Positions 1 to 9,396 of a stretch of DNA of 64,000 bases are shown here, piece after piece (within the stretch, counting starts at the first letter, position 1; each line of letters begins with the position of its first letter). Below the pieces are notes generated by a model. The model saw only the letters and a list, made by a program, of their open reading frames with translations, did no database searches and was not told the DNA's origin. Made by a program: the position numbers and the translations under genes. The DNA is from Clostridia bacterium (GTDB taxonomy: Bacteria; Bacillota; Clostridia; Christensenellales; CAG-138), in the NCBI GenBank assembly GCA_017524445.1, contig JAFXVP010000008.1, positions 1 through 64,000 on the forward strand, given 5' to 3'.

Positions 1-1119
1 AAGGAAGACCGTATAAACCGTCGAATTGCATTCTTCAAGGAATGCAATCTCCTCCTCCACCGTGCGGTTGTTGGATGCTTCGGCCTTCATCTTCCAGCAG
101 TAATAATCGTACGCCGCACCGCCCTGCTCATACGCGCCGATGCGGGCGCGGCACTTCGGGCGAAGCTTTTCCAGGCCGTCGTGGAGCAGCTGATATGCCT
201 CGACCCATGCGGTTTTCACAAGCTCATCGTTTTTTGCGATATACGCTTCGCGCTGCGCATCCGTCAGAAAATCGAGTTTTTCCATCGCTTCCTTGAATGT
301 GCCGTGCAGATAACTCGTTTCTCCGCTGTCCGCAACCGTCTGCAAATCGTTGAGAATAACGTCCAGCATTTCCTCTGTCATAAAGAATCCGCGGTTTGCA
401 CGTTCCTGCTCAAAAGCAAGAACCTGACCGTAGTAACGCGGCACATCCGCCATCAACGTCAGATAGTTTTCGATATCCTTTTCATCCTTGAACGAATAGA
501 GTCCGAAGAACAGCGGCATGTTCATATGAAGGCCGACATATTCATCGAGCGGTTCGTAGTTATAGAACCAGTCCTTGGATTCGATCTCCATATCGAAATA
601 GCGGCAATAGGTGTCGTACGCAAACTGCAGCTGATCGGAGAGCAGCGTGCGGTCGATCGTATTCAGCTTTTCACGCCACTTTATACATTTTTCGACCCAT
701 TCGTTATTTGCTTCCTCGGTAAACTCGCCGAGCGTAACGGGAACAGCCGATTCATCGATGCCGAAGCTTGCAGGATCCTCACACCACTGATCCAGCGACG
801 TGATGTCCGATGTTGCAGCGTCGAGGAACAGTTCCTCGTCCAACGCCAGAAACGCTGCTTCCGCGGTTTTCTGGCCTTCCGTTTGCTCGACCGGTTCCGC
901 GGTCGGCCTCGGCGTCGGCTTTTCCGTCGGCTTCTCAGTCGACTTTTCCGTTGCTTGCGCAACCGCCGTCGGTTTCGGTTCGATCGTCGTTTGCATGCCG
1001 CCGTTATAGGCATGCTGTACACATCGGTTAAGCCATGCCCCGATCATACTGCATCCGAAACAGCTGAGCAGCATGATCGCCGCAAGAATACCTGCAAAAA
1101 ACCGTTTTGTTTGATTCAT
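1..1119 (-). CDS. DUF885-family lipoprotein, C-terminus cut by the window edge
   Basis: The frame is open from an ATG at 1119 to the left edge, so only the N-terminal 373 residues are visible. A second in-frame ATG lies at 1125, but the AGGAG sits only 3 bases before it and 9 bases before the ATG at 1119, so 1119 is preferred. The protein begins with a lipoprotein signal (hydrophobic stretch ending LLSC, Cys about residue 20). A Pro/Thr/Lys-rich tether follows (about 35-60), and then a helical domain whose pattern (YEPLDEYVGLHMNMP, a 'yL.lm.dvp.yy' segment, 'a..RG.fmt.emld') resembles DUF885, a family related to zinc peptidases. The expected metal site would lie in the missing part, so activity cannot be judged. 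Confidence 0.7.
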   Translation of the reverse strand, partial: MNQTKRFFAGILAAIMLLSCFGCSMIGAWLNRCVQHAYNGGMQTTIEPKPTAVAQATEKSTEKPTEKPTPRPTAEPVEQTEGQKTAEAAFLALDEELFLDAATSDITSLDQWCEDPASFGIDESAVPVTLGEFTEEANNEWVEKCIKWREKLNTIDRTLLSDQLQFAYDTYCRYFDMEIESKDWFYNYEPLDEYVGLHMNMPLFFGLYSFKDEKDIENYLTLMADVPRYYGQVLAFEQERANRGFFMTEEMLDVILNDLQTVADSGETSYLHGTFKEAMEKLDFLTDAQREAYIAKNDELVKTAWVEAYQLLHDGLEKLRPKCRARIGAYEQGGAAYDYYCWKMKAEASNNRTVEEEIAFLEECNSTVYTVFL

Positions 1120-1146
1120 CTTCATCTTCTCCTTTGCGGAATACGT

Positions 1147-1176
1147 ATTTTCTGGTATCTTTCCGTTGTATGTCAA
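1147..1176 (-). promoter_or_regulatory. Probable sigma-A promoter of the DUF885 lipoprotein
   Basis: On the minus strand a consensus TTGACA (1176-1171) is followed after 18 bases by GAAAAT (1152-1147). The -10 is weak. The predicted start of transcription lies about 20 bases before the AGGAG of the lipoprotein gene. Confidence 0.45.
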
Positions 1177-1237
1177 CATTGTCCAATGATAAGACACTTC
1201 AGCATCTCAAAATGTGGCAACAAATATCAAATTATAA

Positions 1238-2161
1238 CTAAATTACCGGCACGTTTCCGCCGAGCCGTCGCAGCGCGGTCATGAAATCGTCCGGAAGCGG
1301 CGCGGTAAACGTCATCTCCTCCCCCGTGCGGGGATGAACGAACGTCAGCCGGTATCCGTGCAGCGCCTGTCCGGAAAGTCCGAGCTTCGGCGCGGCGGAG
1401 CCGTAGACCTCGTCTCCGACGATCGGATGCTTGATGTACGCCATATGTACACGGATCTGATGCGTGCGGCCTGTTTCAAGCGCTACATCCAGAAGCGTTT
1501 CCGTTCCGAAGCGTTCGAGCACGCGCCAATGCGTGACGGCGCGGCGTCCGTCTTCCGTGACGGCCATGCGCTTGCGATCCGTCTTATGCCGACCGATCGG
1601 CGCGTCGACGGTACCGCTGTCCTCCTTCAGGTTACCGTGAACGATGCACAGGTATTCCCGATGCGCGGTATGCAGCGCGAACTGTTTTGCGAGCGCTTCA
1701 TGCGCGGCGTCGTTCTTTGCGACGACCAGAAGCCCGCTTGTCAGCCGGTCGATACGGTGCACGATCCCCGGCCTCGTTCCTCCGCCCGTTCCGGAAAGCG
1801 ACCGGAACCGGTACAAAAGCGCGTTGACAAGTGTACCGGTAGTATTCCCCGGCGCAGGATGCACGACCATTCCCTTCGGTTTGTTGATCAACGCAAGATC
1901 CTCGTCCTCATAAACGACGTCAAGCGGGATGTTTTCCGGTTCCGGAAGCTGATCGTCGCTCTCCTCCGGGACATGCAAACGGATGACGTCGCCGGTCTTG
2001 ACTTCGCTGTTCGCCTTGCACGGCTTGCCGTTTTGCTCGACAGCGCCTTCCTTGATCAGTTTTTGCAGTTTTGATCTGCTGAATTCGGTATTTGCCGCCA
2101 AATATGCGTCAATCCGCGGCGCTTCCGTTTCCGCGATCAGCAGGATCGTTTCCGTCGTCAT
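1238..2161 (-). CDS. rluD: RluD-type 23S rRNA pseudouridine synthase
   Basis: This 307-residue protein has an N-terminal S4 RNA-binding domain (about 15-75) and a pseudouridine synthase core. The core carries the RluA/RluD-family motif HRIDRLTSGL with the catalytic Asp, and the later ETGRTHQIRVH element. It probably isomerises uridines in 23S rRNA, but the exact target cannot be read from sequence. An ATG at 2161 is preceded by GGAGG at a 6-base spacing, which decides against an upstream ATG at 2191. The gene begins inside lspA and overlaps its last 53 bases. An lspA-rluD pairing is common in bacteria. Confidence 0.92.
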   Translation of the reverse strand: MTTETILLIAETEAPRIDAYLAANTEFSRSKLQKLIKEGAVEQNGKPCKANSEVKTGDVIRLHVPEESDDQLPEPENIPLDVVYEDEDLALINKPKGMVVHPAPGNTTGTLVNALLYRFRSLSGTGGGTRPGIVHRIDRLTSGLLVVAKNDAAHEALAKQFALHTAHREYLCIVHGNLKEDSGTVDAPIGRHKTDRKRMAVTEDGRRAVTHWRVLERFGTETLLDVALETGRTHQIRVHMAYIKHPIVGDEVYGSAAPKLGLSGQALHGYRLTFVHPRTGEEMTFTAPLPDDFMTALRRLGGNVPVI

Positions 2162-2849
2162 GCGATTCCTCCGGTTTATCCTCTTCCTCATCCTCGGGGA
2201 TCAGTTCTTCAAAGCGCGAAAGCTTGTTCTTTTTGCGCTGTTTTGCGGCTTCCGCGGCTTCCTCGCGGGTCGGCAGGCGGAACAGCAGCCGATATTCATC
2301 CTCAAAGCACTCAAAGAGACCGAACTTCTTGAAGAACGCTTCGAATACAAGCAGCGCAATGGCGATACAGATTGCAGAATCGGCTATATTGAAGATCGGA
2401 AAATCGATGAATTTCGTACAGATCATATCCCGGACATAGCCGAACGCGATCCGGTCGTACAGATTGCCGATCGAACCGCCGATCAGCAGCCCCGCGATCA
2501 CACGCGACAGCTTCGGCATTTTCTTTCCCGAACGGATCGTAAAAAACAGCAGCAAAAAGATGAAAACAGCCGTCAGCGCAAGCAGCAGGCGGGACGCCCA
2601 CGGATTCCCGCTGCCGAGGCCCCACAGCGCGGCGTCATTCGGCGTAAAACTCAGAACGATGAACTTGCCGTCCTGCGGGATCGCATTCTTCTGCGCGATC
2701 GCGCTCTGTGACAGAAACACGCGCAGCGCAGAGATGTCATACAGCGATCCGTCATAACCGAGCGTTCCGATGACGTGCGACGAAACGATCCAGTATTTCG
2801 ATATCTGATCAAGCGCCAGTACGGCGAAAGCGACCCAAATAATCAACAT
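2109..2849 (-). CDS. lspA: Lipoprotein signal peptidase (signal peptidase II)
   Basis: This membrane aspartic protease cleaves the signal peptide of diacylglyceryl-modified prolipoproteins. Four hydrophobic segments are visible. The two catalytic Asp motifs are GGSIGNLYDRI..G.VRDM and FNIADSAI. At 246 residues it is much longer than the usual 150-170. About 30 extra residues lie between the first membrane segment and the core, and a charged, acid-rich cytoplasmic tail of about 60 residues follows the last one. GGAGG precedes the ATG. Several lipoproteins in this same window are likely clients. It is coupled to the upstream transglycosylase gene, with stop and start adjacent. Confidence 0.93.
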   Translation of the reverse strand: MLIIWVAFAVLALDQISKYWIVSSHVIGTLGYDGSLYDISALRVFLSQSAIAQKNAIPQDGKFIVLSFTPNDAALWGLGSGNPWASRLLLALTAVFIFLLLFFTIRSGKKMPKLSRVIAGLLIGGSIGNLYDRIAFGYVRDMICTKFIDFPIFNIADSAICIAIALLVFEAFFKKFGLFECFEDEYRLLFRLPTREEAAEAAKQRKKNKLSRFEELIPEDEEEDKPEESHDDGNDPADRGNGSAAD

Positions 2850-3473
2850 CTATTCCTCCGTCTTGATCGTGAGTTCTTCCGGGTAAAGATTCTCGTAATT
2901 CTCCTGTGCCTGCAGAACGCGGTTTACGTAGTTTTTTGTTTCTTCATAGGGAATATACGCAATGCGTCCCTTGCTGTCAAGTCCGTATTCGGAAAGCCAA
3001 AGCGCCGCCTTGTTCGGACCCGCATTGTATGCCGCGAGCGCGACGGCAGAATTCTGATCGAACCGATCCAACTGCTGCCGAAGATAATAACAACCGAAGT
3101 GAACAGACGTCTCGGGGTCGAACAGATCCTCCACATGGAACGATACGCCGAGTTCTTCGGCGATCTCCTCTCCCGTGGAAGGCATGATCTGCATCAAGCC
3201 CCTTGCTCCCGCACGGCTGACCGCATCCTCGCGAAATCTGCTTTCGATACAAATGACGCCTGCGACGAAAGACGGTTCAAGATCGTATTCCGAACTGTAT
3301 TTTTGGATCAGATCCACGTATTTCAGCTGAAATCTCGATCGCATGATCCGGGGCAGCACCCAGAATACGATCACGGACGTCAGGATCAGACATGCCATGA
3401 CCATGGCAAGAACGATCAGCGTTGTTTTTTGTTTTTTACTCATGCGCGGATCTTCCGCGACTGTTTCGCTCAT
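2850..3473 (-). CDS. Membrane-anchored lytic transglycosylase (SLT domain)
   Basis: The 207-residue protein has one membrane segment (about 17-40) and an extracellular SLT/GH23 domain. The catalytic Glu lies in CIESRF, followed by RGLMQIMPST and LAAYNAG, which are the standard SLT motifs. It should cleave the glycan strands of peptidoglycan at the membrane surface. GGAGG precedes the ATG, which overlaps the coaE stop as ATGA. It lies in the run polA-coaE-SLT-lspA-rluD, so expression is probably coupled to these housekeeping genes. Confidence 0.9.
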   Translation of the reverse strand: MSETVAEDPRMSKKQKTTLIVLAMVMACLILTSVIVFWVLPRIMRSRFQLKYVDLIQKYSSEYDLEPSFVAGVICIESRFREDAVSRAGARGLMQIMPSTGEEIAEELGVSFHVEDLFDPETSVHFGCYYLRQQLDRFDQNSAVALAAYNAGPNKAALWLSEYGLDSKGRIAYIPYEETKNYVNRVLQAQENYENLYPEELTIKTEE

Positions 3474-4066
3474 TGCAGTTCCTCCCGTATCTGTTCGATC
3501 AACGCGTTCGCTTCTTCGCGAAACGCGGCGATCGTTCCTTCGTTCCGGATCGTATAGGTCGCAAGCCGTTCGCGTGTTTCGTCCGGAATCTGCGCCCGAA
3601 TGCGCGCGCGGATCGAATCTTCGTCCAAGCCGTCCCGCAGCGCTGTACGCGCGACGCGGATCTCCTCATCGCACAGCACAGCGACCGTACAGGCGCAGAA
3701 CGCGTCAACGCCGCTTTCAAACAGCAACGGAACGTCCCACACCGCGATCGGCGCTTCGGACGCTTCGGTCCGGCGAAGCATTTCCCGTATGACGAACGGA
3801 TGCACGATCGCGTTCAGCGCTTCCCTCGCCTTGCCATCCGAAAAAATCTTGGCTGCGATATATGCACGATCCAATGTGCCGTCAGGTCTCAGTGATTCCG
3901 TTCCGAACAGTGCGACCACGTCCGAAAAGCATTCGGATGCAGGCGTCAGCGCAAACCGTGAGATCTCGTCCGCGTCGATCACCGGTATATTGTGTGCGGA
4001 AAAGCACAGTGCAAGCGTGCTTTTCCCGGAGCCGATGCCTCCCGTGATACCGATGATGCGCGTCAT
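3470..4066 (-). CDS. coaE: Dephospho-CoA kinase
   Basis: CoaE phosphorylates the 3'-hydroxyl of dephospho-CoA, the last step of CoA synthesis. The 198-residue protein starts MTRIIGITGGIGSGKST, which contains the P-loop, followed by VIDADEISR and VWDVPLLFESG, all typical of CoaE. The open frame continues upstream, but the ATG at 4066 is chosen because it overlaps the polA stop as ATGA and places the P-loop at the N-terminus. A polA-coaE order is common in Bacillota. Confidence 0.96.
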   Translation of the reverse strand: MTRIIGITGGIGSGKSTLALCFSAHNIPVIDADEISRFALTPASECFSDVVALFGTESLRPDGTLDRAYIAAKIFSDGKAREALNAIVHPFVIREMLRRTEASEAPIAVWDVPLLFESGVDAFCACTVAVLCDEEIRVARTALRDGLDEDSIRARIRAQIPDETRERLATYTIRNEGTIAAFREEANALIEQIREELQ

Positions 4067-6618
4067 TTCGTTTCGTACCAGCTTTCTCCGCATTTTGCTT
4101 CGGCGACGAGCCTGACCGACAGCGACGCGACGCCCTCCATGGCGTCCTGCATCAGCTTCATCACGTCGTCTGCCTCGCTGCGCGGACAATCGACGATCAG
4201 CTCGTCGTGGATCTGCAGCACGAGACGCGCTTTGAATCCGCCTTCTTTCAGCGTGCGGTCGACGTGCACCATCGCGATCTTGATAATATCTGCCGCCGTA
4301 CCTTGGATCGGCATGTTCATCGCAACGCGCTCGCCGAACTGTCGGACGTTGTAATTGCTTGCGGAAAGCTCCGGCAACGGGCGTCTGCGTTCGAACAGCG
4401 TTTCCGCATAGCCGCGTTCCTTGGCGCGCGCGACGCTTTCCTTCAAATACGCCTGCACCTTCGGATAGCGTTCAAAGTAGCGGCGGATATAGCCGGCGGC
4501 TGTCGGGACGGATATCCCAAGATTCCTTGCAAGGCCGAAATCGGAGATGCCGTAGACGATGCCGAAATTGACTGCCTTCGCCGCGCTGCGCTGTTCGCTC
4601 GTAACGGACGCAATCGGCATGTGAAAGACTTCGGCGGCCGTGCGTGCATGGATATCTTCTCCGCCGTTGAACGCAGCGATAAAGCCCTCATCGCCGCTGA
4701 TATGCGCAAGCAGACGCAGTTCGATCTGCGAATAGTCCGCGCCGACGAGGACGTTCCCTTCGCTCGGGATAAATGCTTTGCGGATCTCTCTGCCCTCCGG
4801 CGTGCGGACCGGAATGTTCTGCAGATTCGGCTCCGTGCTGGAAATGCGTCCCGTCGCCGTCACGCACTGCATGAACCGCGAATGGATGCGTCCGTTTGCG
4901 TCGCGTTGTTTCAGCAAGCCCTCGACAAACGTACTGTCGAGCTTCATCAAGAACCGATACTGCAGCACGTCGCCGACGATCGGATGCAGCGGCGCAATCG
5001 CTTCCAACGTGTCCGCATCCGTCGAAAACCCGGTCTTGGTCTTTTTCCCGGACGGCAGTCCGAGCTTTTCGAAAAGGATCCGGCCGAGCTGTTTGGTCGA
5101 AAGAATGTTGAACCGTTCCCCCGCCTGCTCATAGATGCGCGCTTCGAGCGTCGAGGCAGTCTTCGAAAAACGATCGTGCAGCGCATGCAGAACGGCTTCA
5201 TCGGTCATAAAGCCGATTCTCTCCATACCGTAAAGCACTTTCAGAAGAGGCAACTCCACGTCGCGCTCCAGCGTACGCAAGCCGTTTTCCTCGATCGCAC
5301 GGGACATACGAGGATAAAGCGCGAACAGGTAAGCAGGGCTTGCTTTCTCGGTTTTCAGCCAGGCACGGCAAAGTGCTTCGAAGTTCTCGACCGGACGGTT
5401 GCTCTGCAGAAGATAGTCCGAAAGCATCGCGTCAAACAACAGCGTCGGCAGCGAATCGGCGTCGAAACCGCAGCGATGGAAGATCGTTTTTGCGTCGAAC
5501 GTAAGCATCGGCTTTTTATGGACACAAATAAACGCGCCGAGCATGCGATACGCCTCGTCCTCGTCCATGCAGGCGTCGAACAGCGTTTCGCCCGCCGTAA
5601 GAACGTATGCCGTATCCGCAGAGCCGGCAAACGCAAGCGACGGGAACGCCGTTACGGCGACCGCCTCGCAGGAAGCAAGCGCTTCGAGCGCTTTTTGCAT
5701 TTCCTCCGCATCGGTGATCGCAACGGTTTCAGCCGTATGGATCGCATCGTCCTGTTCGGGCGCTTCACTGCCGGGCAGCTTATCTGCAATGCTGTTCAGT
5801 TCCAGATCGTACAGACGCTGTTTTGCGCCGCCCGTTTTTTCAAAGGAGAACGCACAGTCGTTCAGTGTTTCGCTGACCGGCGCGTCGGTCGCGATCGTGC
5901 CGAGCCAATAGGAAAAGCGGGCGTTTTCGGCTTCGTTTTGGAGGCGTTCGCCGAGCTTGCCCTTGACTTCGGAAGCATGCGAAAGTACACCCTCCAGATC
6001 GCCGTATTCGGAAAGCAGTTTCAATGCGGTCTTTTCCCCGACGCCCGAAACGCCGGGAATATGGTCGGAACTGTCGCCCATCAGCGCTTTGAGATCGCGC
6101 ATGCGATCCGGTGTCAGCCCGTATTTTTCCTGCAATACCGCTGTGTCGACGATCGAATTGTCCTTTGTATAATACACTTTTGTGTGTTCGGTGATCAGCT
6201 GGAACGAATCGCGGTCACCGGTCGCGATCAGCGTATCCATCCCCTCAGCCTCCGCCCGTCGCGCAAAGGTCCCGAGGATATCGTCGCCCTCATATCGCGG
6301 GCATTCGATGACCGCAATGCCCATGCTTCTCAATATCTCGCGAACGACCGGCATCTGTTTTTTGAGATCCTCGTCCGCAGGCTTGCGGCCGAGCTTGTAA
6401 TCCGCATAACGCTCGTGCCGGAATGTCGGCTGATGCACGTCAAACGCGACGAGAACGTGCGAGGGCTCCTGTTTCAGCAGCTCGAGGAGCTTCGTGAAAA
6501 AGCCTTTCAGCGCGCCGGTCGGAAAGCCGTCGCGCGTGGTCAGATTCGCTTTGAAAAACGCATGGTATGCCTGAAACAGCAAGCTGTTTCCATCAATCGC
6601 CAAAAGCAGCCGGTTCAT
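4063..6618 (-). CDS. polA: DNA polymerase I
   Basis: This 851-residue protein covers the full Pol I length. The N-terminal 5'-3' exonuclease domain (about 1-290) includes the acidic cluster ECPRYEGDDILGT and the GDSSDHIPGVSGVGEKTA region. The polymerase domain has motif A (DYSQIELRLLAHISGD), motif B (AAKAVNFGIVYG) and motif C (QIHDELIVDC). The middle 3'-5' exonuclease domain lacks the D-x-E pair of ExoI (the position reads AVAVTAF), so proofreading is probably absent, as in Bacillus Pol I. The start at 6618 (MNRLLLAIDGNSLLF) follows a GGGAAA element. An in-frame ATG at 6675 has no ribosome site. Confidence 0.96.
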   Translation of the reverse strand: MNRLLLAIDGNSLLFQAYHAFFKANLTTRDGFPTGALKGFFTKLLELLKQEPSHVLVAFDVHQPTFRHERYADYKLGRKPADEDLKKQMPVVREILRSMGIAVIECPRYEGDDILGTFARRAEAEGMDTLIATGDRDSFQLITEHTKVYYTKDNSIVDTAVLQEKYGLTPDRMRDLKALMGDSSDHIPGVSGVGEKTALKLLSEYGDLEGVLSHASEVKGKLGERLQNEAENARFSYWLGTIATDAPVSETLNDCAFSFEKTGGAKQRLYDLELNSIADKLPGSEAPEQDDAIHTAETVAITDAEEMQKALEALASCEAVAVTAFPSLAFAGSADTAYVLTAGETLFDACMDEDEAYRMLGAFICVHKKPMLTFDAKTIFHRCGFDADSLPTLLFDAMLSDYLLQSNRPVENFEALCRAWLKTEKASPAYLFALYPRMSRAIEENGLRTLERDVELPLLKVLYGMERIGFMTDEAVLHALHDRFSKTASTLEARIYEQAGERFNILSTKQLGRILFEKLGLPSGKKTKTGFSTDADTLEAIAPLHPIVGDVLQYRFLMKLDSTFVEGLLKQRDANGRIHSRFMQCVTATGRISSTEPNLQNIPVRTPEGREIRKAFIPSEGNVLVGADYSQIELRLLAHISGDEGFIAAFNGGEDIHARTAAEVFHMPIASVTSEQRSAAKAVNFGIVYGISDFGLARNLGISVPTAAGYIRRYFERYPKVQAYLKESVARAKERGYAETLFERRRPLPELSASNYNVRQFGERVAMNMPIQGTAADIIKIAMVHVDRTLKEGGFKARLVLQIHDELIVDCPRSEADDVMKLMQDAMEGVASLSVRLVAEAKCGESWYETK

Positions 6619-6694
6619 TGTTTCCCTTTCCCGAAACGGCACGCCCATGCTCGGGTGCGCCGTCAGAGTCGTCATTTTCGTTTATTCTGTCGGA

Positions 6695-8014
6695 TCAGGC
6701 GCGAACGACGTCGTACACCATCGGTCGGTATTCCGGTTTTGCGTCGGAATACGTAAACGCGCTGTGGAACATTTCAAGCGCGGCGTTGACCTTGCTCTCG
6801 TCGTTGACGTACATCACGCAAAGCGGTTCGTCCGCGCGGATGAAGTCGCCGAGACGTTTCTTCATCACGAGACCGACCGCCGGATCGATGCTCTCCTCTT
6901 TTGTGGCGCGTCCGGCGCCGAGAATCTGCGCGGCGGTACCAATCCTCTCCGCATTCATCGAGGAGATGTAGCCCGCGCGCTTCGGATACACGTTCAGGAT
7001 CGTTCTGACCTTGCAGAGCTCGTCGATCCGATCGAGACCGATATACGATGCGTCGCCGCCTTCCGCAGCGATCATCTCTTTGAGTTTTGCAAGCCCCGCG
7101 CCGGAATGCAGCGCGGATTCGAGTTTTTCGCGTGCCTCGACTTCGGTTTCGGCAAGCTTGCTGAGCCGCATCATGTGTACGCCGAGGAGCATACAGACTT
7201 CGTACAGCGGATCGCCTGCCGGGATCTTACCCGAAAGCAGCTCCACCGCTTCGCGCACTTCCAGCGCGTTGCCGACCGCAAGGCCCAGTGGCTGATTCAT
7301 GTCGGTTATTACCGCGACGCATTCGCGGCCGACGAGTTTCCCGATGGAGACCATCAGATGCGCAAGCTTTTCCGCTTCGTCGACGGTCTGCATAAACGCG
7401 CCGGTGCCGGTCTTGACGTCAAGCACGATCGCGTCGGTACCAGCCGCGAGCTTTTTGGACATGATGCTCGAAGCAATCAGCGGAATGCTGCGGACCGTCG
7501 CCGTTACGTCGCGCAGCGCGTACATTTTCTTGTCGGCGGGAACGAGATTCCCGGTCTGCCCGATGACGGCGACGCCGATCTCGTTCACGATCTCCTTGAA
7601 CCGTTCCATCGGCTGTTCGATGCAGACGCCGGGGATCGATTCGAGCTTGTCGAGCGTGCCGCCCGTATGTCCGAGCCCGCGCCCGCTCATTTTTGCGACC
7701 GTGCCGCCGCATGCCGCTACGAGCGGCGCGATGACGAGCGTCGTCGTATCGCCGACGCCGCCGGTCGAATGCTTGTCGACCTTCACGCCGCGCAGATCGG
7801 AAAGATCGACGACCTCGCCGGAATGCATCATCGCCATTGTCAGATCGGCGGTCTCGTGATCGGTCATGCCGTTGAACACGACCGCCATCTGAAACGCGGA
7901 CATCTGATAATCCGGGATCGAGCCGTCCGTAAAGCCGTTGACGACGTAACGGATCTCATCGCCGGAAAGTGTTCCGCCGTTTACCTTTTTTTCGATCAGA
8001 TCGACCATGCTCAT
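6695..8014 (-). CDS. pdp: Pyrimidine-nucleoside phosphorylase
   Basis: The 439-residue enzyme splits thymidine, deoxyuridine or uridine with phosphate to base and (deoxy)ribose-1-phosphate. The family signature MSGRGLGHTGGTLDKLES is intact, as is KHSTGGVGDTT in the phosphate/substrate site. An AGGAGG 9 bases before the ATG at 8014 fixes the start; the open frame continues upstream without a ribosome site. It belongs with pnp and deoB (21-23 kb) in nucleoside catabolism, although it is not adjacent to them. It could equally be named deoA, since substrate range is not readable. Confidence 0.94.
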   Translation of the reverse strand: MSMVDLIEKKVNGGTLSGDEIRYVVNGFTDGSIPDYQMSAFQMAVVFNGMTDHETADLTMAMMHSGEVVDLSDLRGVKVDKHSTGGVGDTTTLVIAPLVAACGGTVAKMSGRGLGHTGGTLDKLESIPGVCIEQPMERFKEIVNEIGVAVIGQTGNLVPADKKMYALRDVTATVRSIPLIASSIMSKKLAAGTDAIVLDVKTGTGAFMQTVDEAEKLAHLMVSIGKLVGRECVAVITDMNQPLGLAVGNALEVREAVELLSGKIPAGDPLYEVCMLLGVHMMRLSKLAETEVEAREKLESALHSGAGLAKLKEMIAAEGGDASYIGLDRIDELCKVRTILNVYPKRAGYISSMNAERIGTAAQILGAGRATKEESIDPAVGLVMKKRLGDFIRADEPLCVMYVNDESKVNAALEMFHSAFTYSDAKPEYRPMVYDVVRA

Positions 8015-8052
8015 ATGATTGTTCCTCCTAATAAAATGGATAGTATAGTCTA

Positions 8053-9396
8053 TCATAAATCTGCGGGATTGACAACGCCTTTTCCGAGTGCCGGAAGGAT
8101 CGAACGATCGAACCATTCCCCGATCTTTGTCTCATCCGATTCTTCCCCGCTCGGACATGCGGAGACGCCTTTCAGGTTCGGATACACCTGCAGCAGTTCT
8201 TTTTGATCGAGCCCGGACACGCCGATATAGAAATCGGCGTTTTTAAGCGCAGCGGCAAGTCCGATGCGGTCGCGGACAGTTTGTTCGCCCGATACCAGTC
8301 TGCCGCCGATGGACGAAAGCGCAAAACCGAGTCCGCCCGCCGCGCCGCTGCCCGGCGTGTTCGGATCGCCGCCGAGCGCCATAACAGGCGTTTCCGCGCA
8401 CAGCGTTGTCCCGGAAGCGCACAGAACCGTCAGCTCGGTCTCCGCAAGGCGCGGATCCAATCCGCTGCGATCGACGGTTGCGATCCTTTGCACGGATTCA
8501 CGGCACGGAACAACGGTCTCTCCGTCCGCATCGGCAAAGCGCATGCCGAGCGCGTGCAGCGCGCCGAGTCCGAGATCGGCGGCCGATGTTTCGCCGAGAC
8601 CGATCCAGATTTTCCGGAATCCGAGATCAAGTGTCTTTTTGATCAGCGTACCGACGCATGCACTCGACTGCTCCGAAAGCGGCGACGTATTTTCGGATGA
8701 TCTGACGGCGTCTTCCGATTCGATCACCGCGATATGCCCCGGGATCACGCCGACAAGCATTCCGACGCGGGCGCCGTTGATGTTCTCACTCGTTACCGTT
8801 TCATATCGTCCGTTCGTTCCCGATACCAGCGTGCGGACCGTTCCCCTGCCGCCGTTTGCGGCCGTCAATCTGCGCACACAAAATCCTCGTTCCGCTGCAG
8901 CAATGCCGAGCATGCGGCTCAAACGTTCCGCGTCGCAGACGTCTTCAAAAGACGGCGTGATCAGGATCGTCTTGCCATCGGACGGCCGCATCGGCGTAGG
9001 CGATTCCGTCGGTATAAACGGTGCGCCTGCTTCGGTCGGATTGATCTTTCCCGCGCCGTCGATCTCGGCAAGGATCGGATACGGGCCGAAGTTTTCAAGC
9101 GTGTTTGCCTGAACAAGCGGCTGATGCAGGCACAGACGCGTCAGCAGCGCATCCAGGGAATGCAGCGTCTCACCTGCCGCACGGGATTGTCTGATCCCGA
9201 CGTAGCACACGATGCAGATATACACGGGGCTTTGCGTGATCGGATCGAATGTTTCACACGCCTCGTACAGTCCCGTCTGCGTCGCGTCGGACGCGAATAC
9301 GGCGTCAAGCGCGATCTTCCAGCAGTCGCGTTTCGTTTTCTCGGAAAAGTCTGCGACCGGAAAACGCATTCCGATGGGAAAATAATGCCAGATCAT
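8053..9396 (-). CDS. Divergent glycerate-kinase-like protein with an extra N-terminal domain
   Basis: The 447-residue protein resembles type-1 glycerate kinase (GlxK/PF02595) from about residue 140 to the end. It has an ES(E) switch after a 'v.g.iag.iaviE' stretch, KTLDLGFRKIWIGLGET, and a C-terminal GSGAAGGLGFAL segment. The family's catalytic motifs are eroded: DSFKGS reads PSFEDV (148-153), DGGEGT reads NGGRGT (181-186), and GGSATNDGG reads GETSAADLG (268-276). About 125 N-terminal residues have no counterpart in the kinase and are not recognised. The ATG overlaps the ABC-F stop as ATGA, suggesting translational coupling. It may be a non-catalytic paralogue; its function is unknown. Confidence 0.6.
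   Translation of the reverse strand: MIWHYFPIGMRFPVADFSEKTKRDCWKIALDAVFASDATQTGLYEACETFDPITQSPVYICIVCYVGIRQSRAAGETLHSLDALLTRLCLHQPLVQANTLENFGPYPILAEIDGAGKINPTEAGAPFIPTESPTPMRPSDGKTILITPSFEDVCDAERLSRMLGIAAAERGFCVRRLTAANGGRGTVRTLVSGTNGRYETVTSENINGARVGMLVGVIPGHIAVIESEDAVRSSENTSPLSEQSSACVGTLIKKTLDLGFRKIWIGLGETSAADLGLGALHALGMRFADADGETVVPCRESVQRIATVDRSGLDPRLAETELTVLCASGTTLCAETPVMALGGDPNTPGSGAAGGLGFALSSIGGRLVSGEQTVRDRIGLAAALKNADFYIGVSGLDQKELLQVYPNLKGVSACPSGEESDETKIGEWFDRSILPALGKGVVNPADL

Noticed and set aside
4207..6756. Very long open frame on the plus strand opposite polA
   Set aside because: polA has all catalytic motifs on the minus strand. The plus-strand frame is an antisense shadow created by GC-rich codon bias, and its translation has no recognisable domain.
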